Below are positions 50,646 to 51,579 of a stretch of 51,579 nucleotides of DNA, piece by piece; position 1 is the first letter of the stretch, and each line of letters begins with the position of its first letter. The translations under genes were made by a program, and so were the position numbers. Source of the stretch: Paludibacteraceae bacterium (GTDB lineage: Bacteria; Bacteroidota; Bacteroidia; Bacteroidales; Paludibacteraceae); NCBI GenBank assembly GCA_017456885.1, contig JAFTIM010000017.1:1-51579 (forward strand), given 5' to 3'. The notes under the pieces are model-generated. The model was not told where the DNA came from. It did no database searches and worked only from the letters and a program-made list of their open reading frames with translations.

Positions 50646-50651
50646 TCTGCT

Positions 50652-51579
50652 ATGTCGTACAAACCATTGACACCGAGAAAAATGGGCGTTTCGTTGCTTA
50701 CGGGTATCGAAGTGAAGCCGTTGATATGCTATATTGACTGGAAATTCTTTTTCAGGACGTGGCGTTTGATAGGGGATTCTTCGGCTTTGATTTCTACAGA
50801 AAACATAACAAAAGAGCAGTGGTTGAGTAGGTTTGGTGCGAAGGAAAAAGAACGTGCCGAACAGGTTTTCGACTTGTGGAGCGATGCCCGACAACAATTA
50901 AACAAACTGCTTGATGAGCATAAAATTCGGATAAATGCAGTGGTTGGGTTGTATGAGGCGGCTTCCGATGGCGAAAATATAATGGTAAAAAACGGTGCGG
51001 AAAACGTTGTGCTTCCAATGCTTCGGCAACAGCAAGAAGACGAAAGGGGAAATTGCCTTTCGCTTGCCGATTTTATTGCCGATGCCGGCGATTATATAGG
51101 CGCATTTGCCGTGGCGGTGCATTTGTGTGAAAATCAGATTCCCCTGTCGGACGATTATACGATGTTGCTGCAAAAATCGTTAGCGGATAGGTTGGCAGAG
51201 GCGACTGCGGAGTGGATTCACGAACAAATTCGGAAAACATATTGGGGTTTTGCTTCAACCGAATCGCTCTCCGTTGAAGAGATGATGCAGTCGCGGTTTC
51301 AGGGAATACGTCCGGCTGTGGGTTATCCTTCGTTGCCCGACCAATCTCTTCTTTTCGAGATGCAAAAGTTGTTGCCGTTGCATACAATAGGAATAGAACT
51401 GACTGAAAATGGGGCGATGAATCCTTCGTCGTCTGTTTGCAGTTTGGTGTTTGCTCATCCCGAATCACGTTATTTTCGCATAGGGAAAATCTCTCAAGCA
51501 CAATTCGGTGGATATGCCGTGCGAAGGGGTATGGCATGTGAGGTATTGAAAAAATTCATGGGATTGGAAATCGTTGAAT
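50652..51579 (+). CDS. Stand-alone MetH AdoMet-binding reactivation domain, runs off the window
   Basis: An open frame begins with ATG at 50652, six bases after rodA, and continues for 309 codons to the window's end; the last base T could start a stop codon. The C-terminal third (about residues 215-300) shows the vitamin B12-dependent methionine synthase activation domain: RPAVGYPSLPDQ, then ELTENGAM, then SHP-like AHPESRYF and GGYAVRRGM. In full MetH this domain binds S-adenosylmethionine to reactivate oxidised cobalamin. Here the catalytic and cobalamin domains are absent, so it presumably helps a MetH encoded elsewhere. The spacing suggests expression with the rod operon, though function appears unrelated. 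Confidence 0.83.
   Translation, partial: MSYKPLTPRKMGVSLLTGIEVKPLICYIDWKFFFRTWRLIGDSSALISTENITKEQWLSRFGAKEKERAEQVFDLWSDARQQLNKLLDEHKIRINAVVGLYEAASDGENIMVKNGAENVVLPMLRQQQEDERGNCLSLADFIADAGDYIGAFAVAVHLCENQIPLSDDYTMLLQKSLADRLAEATAEWIHEQIRKTYWGFASTESLSVEEMMQSRFQGIRPAVGYPSLPDQSLLFEMQKLLPLHTIGIELTENGAMNPSSSVCSLVFAHPESRYFRIGKISQAQFGGYAVRRGMACEVLKKFMGLEIVE

Noticed and set aside
1-51579. tRNA, rRNA, CRISPR array or insertion sequence
   Set aside because: Intergenic gaps were read for cloverleaf-like, repeat-spacer or transposase signals and none was found; a short RNA could still be missed.

Overview
The window is chromosomal DNA of a Bacteroidales-type bacterium (phylum Bacteroidota). This rests on the promoter motifs (many TAnnTTTG -7 elements and almost no Shine-Dalgarno sequences), on marker families (DUF4292 lipoprotein, FISUMP domain, TonB receptor with a CarboxypepD_reg-like domain) and on conserved gene orders (rimP-nusA-infB-cvpA, dut-TPR-DUF4292-envC, mreBCD-mrdA-rodA). 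Base composition is AT-rich. Exceptions are a GC-rich intergenic patch (about 288-440) and two visibly GC-richer genes, a MerR regulator (32062-32916) and a membrane metallophosphoesterase (36227-37213). No rRNA, tRNA, CRISPR array, insertion sequence or phage gene was seen.

Layout. 1-930: 3' end of a FISUMP-domain gene, then about 640 bases of intergenic repeats and hairpins. 930-3562: ferritin, a convergent MFS exporter and a divergent Crp/Fnr regulator with a palindrome in the shared promoter region. 3667-6968: a tightly overlapping operon with a two-gene 5'-nucleotidase, an NlpC/P60 peptidase and MurB. 7016-11524: a glycogen/alpha-glucan trio (debranching enzyme, glycosyltransferase, GH57 amylase). 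11638-12960: a lipoprotein with a Big_2-like domain and seven propeller-like repeats. 13010-16913: a RecD-like helicase, divergent from a cyclophilin-FtsE-LytM-factor operon. 16914-31869: a long minus-strand run of 11 genes, dut-TPR-DUF4292-envC-uvrD/pcrA-TonB receptor, continuing with 1-4 base overlaps into a six-gene glycan cassette. 32062-37213: MerR regulator, alpha/beta hydrolase, phosphoethanolamine-transferase-like enzyme and metallophosphoesterase. 37243-44729: the minus-strand rimP-nusA-infB-cvpA-topA operon, in which topA carries an in-frame TAG. 44983-51579: the plus-strand rod-shape operon mreB-mreC-mreD-mrdA-rodA, followed by a stand-alone MetH reactivation domain that runs off the window.

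How the genes work together. Cell-wall and division functions dominate: MurB, NlpC/P60 recycling, FtsE, two degenerate LytM factors and the Mre/PBP2/RodA elongasome. The glycan cassette (two GT2-like transferases, a divergent CMP-sugar synthetase, an aldolase fused to a second domain, a GT52/sialyltransferase-like enzyme and a methyltransferase) looks like a pathway for a CMP-activated ulosonic acid glycan. It has no NeuB, NeuC or KdsA; an HMGL-like aldolase sits where those would be expected.

Best leads: (1) the aldolase-fusion glycan cassette coupled to a TonB receptor; (2) an amber codon at residue 480 of topoisomerase I, with a GTG directly after it; (3) a terminator-like hairpin between the rimP-nusA-infB promoter and rimP, suggesting attenuation; (4) an N4-spaced palindrome overlapping the Crp/Fnr promoter; (5) the seven-repeat lipoprotein. 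All calls come from reading the sequence; no database search was run.
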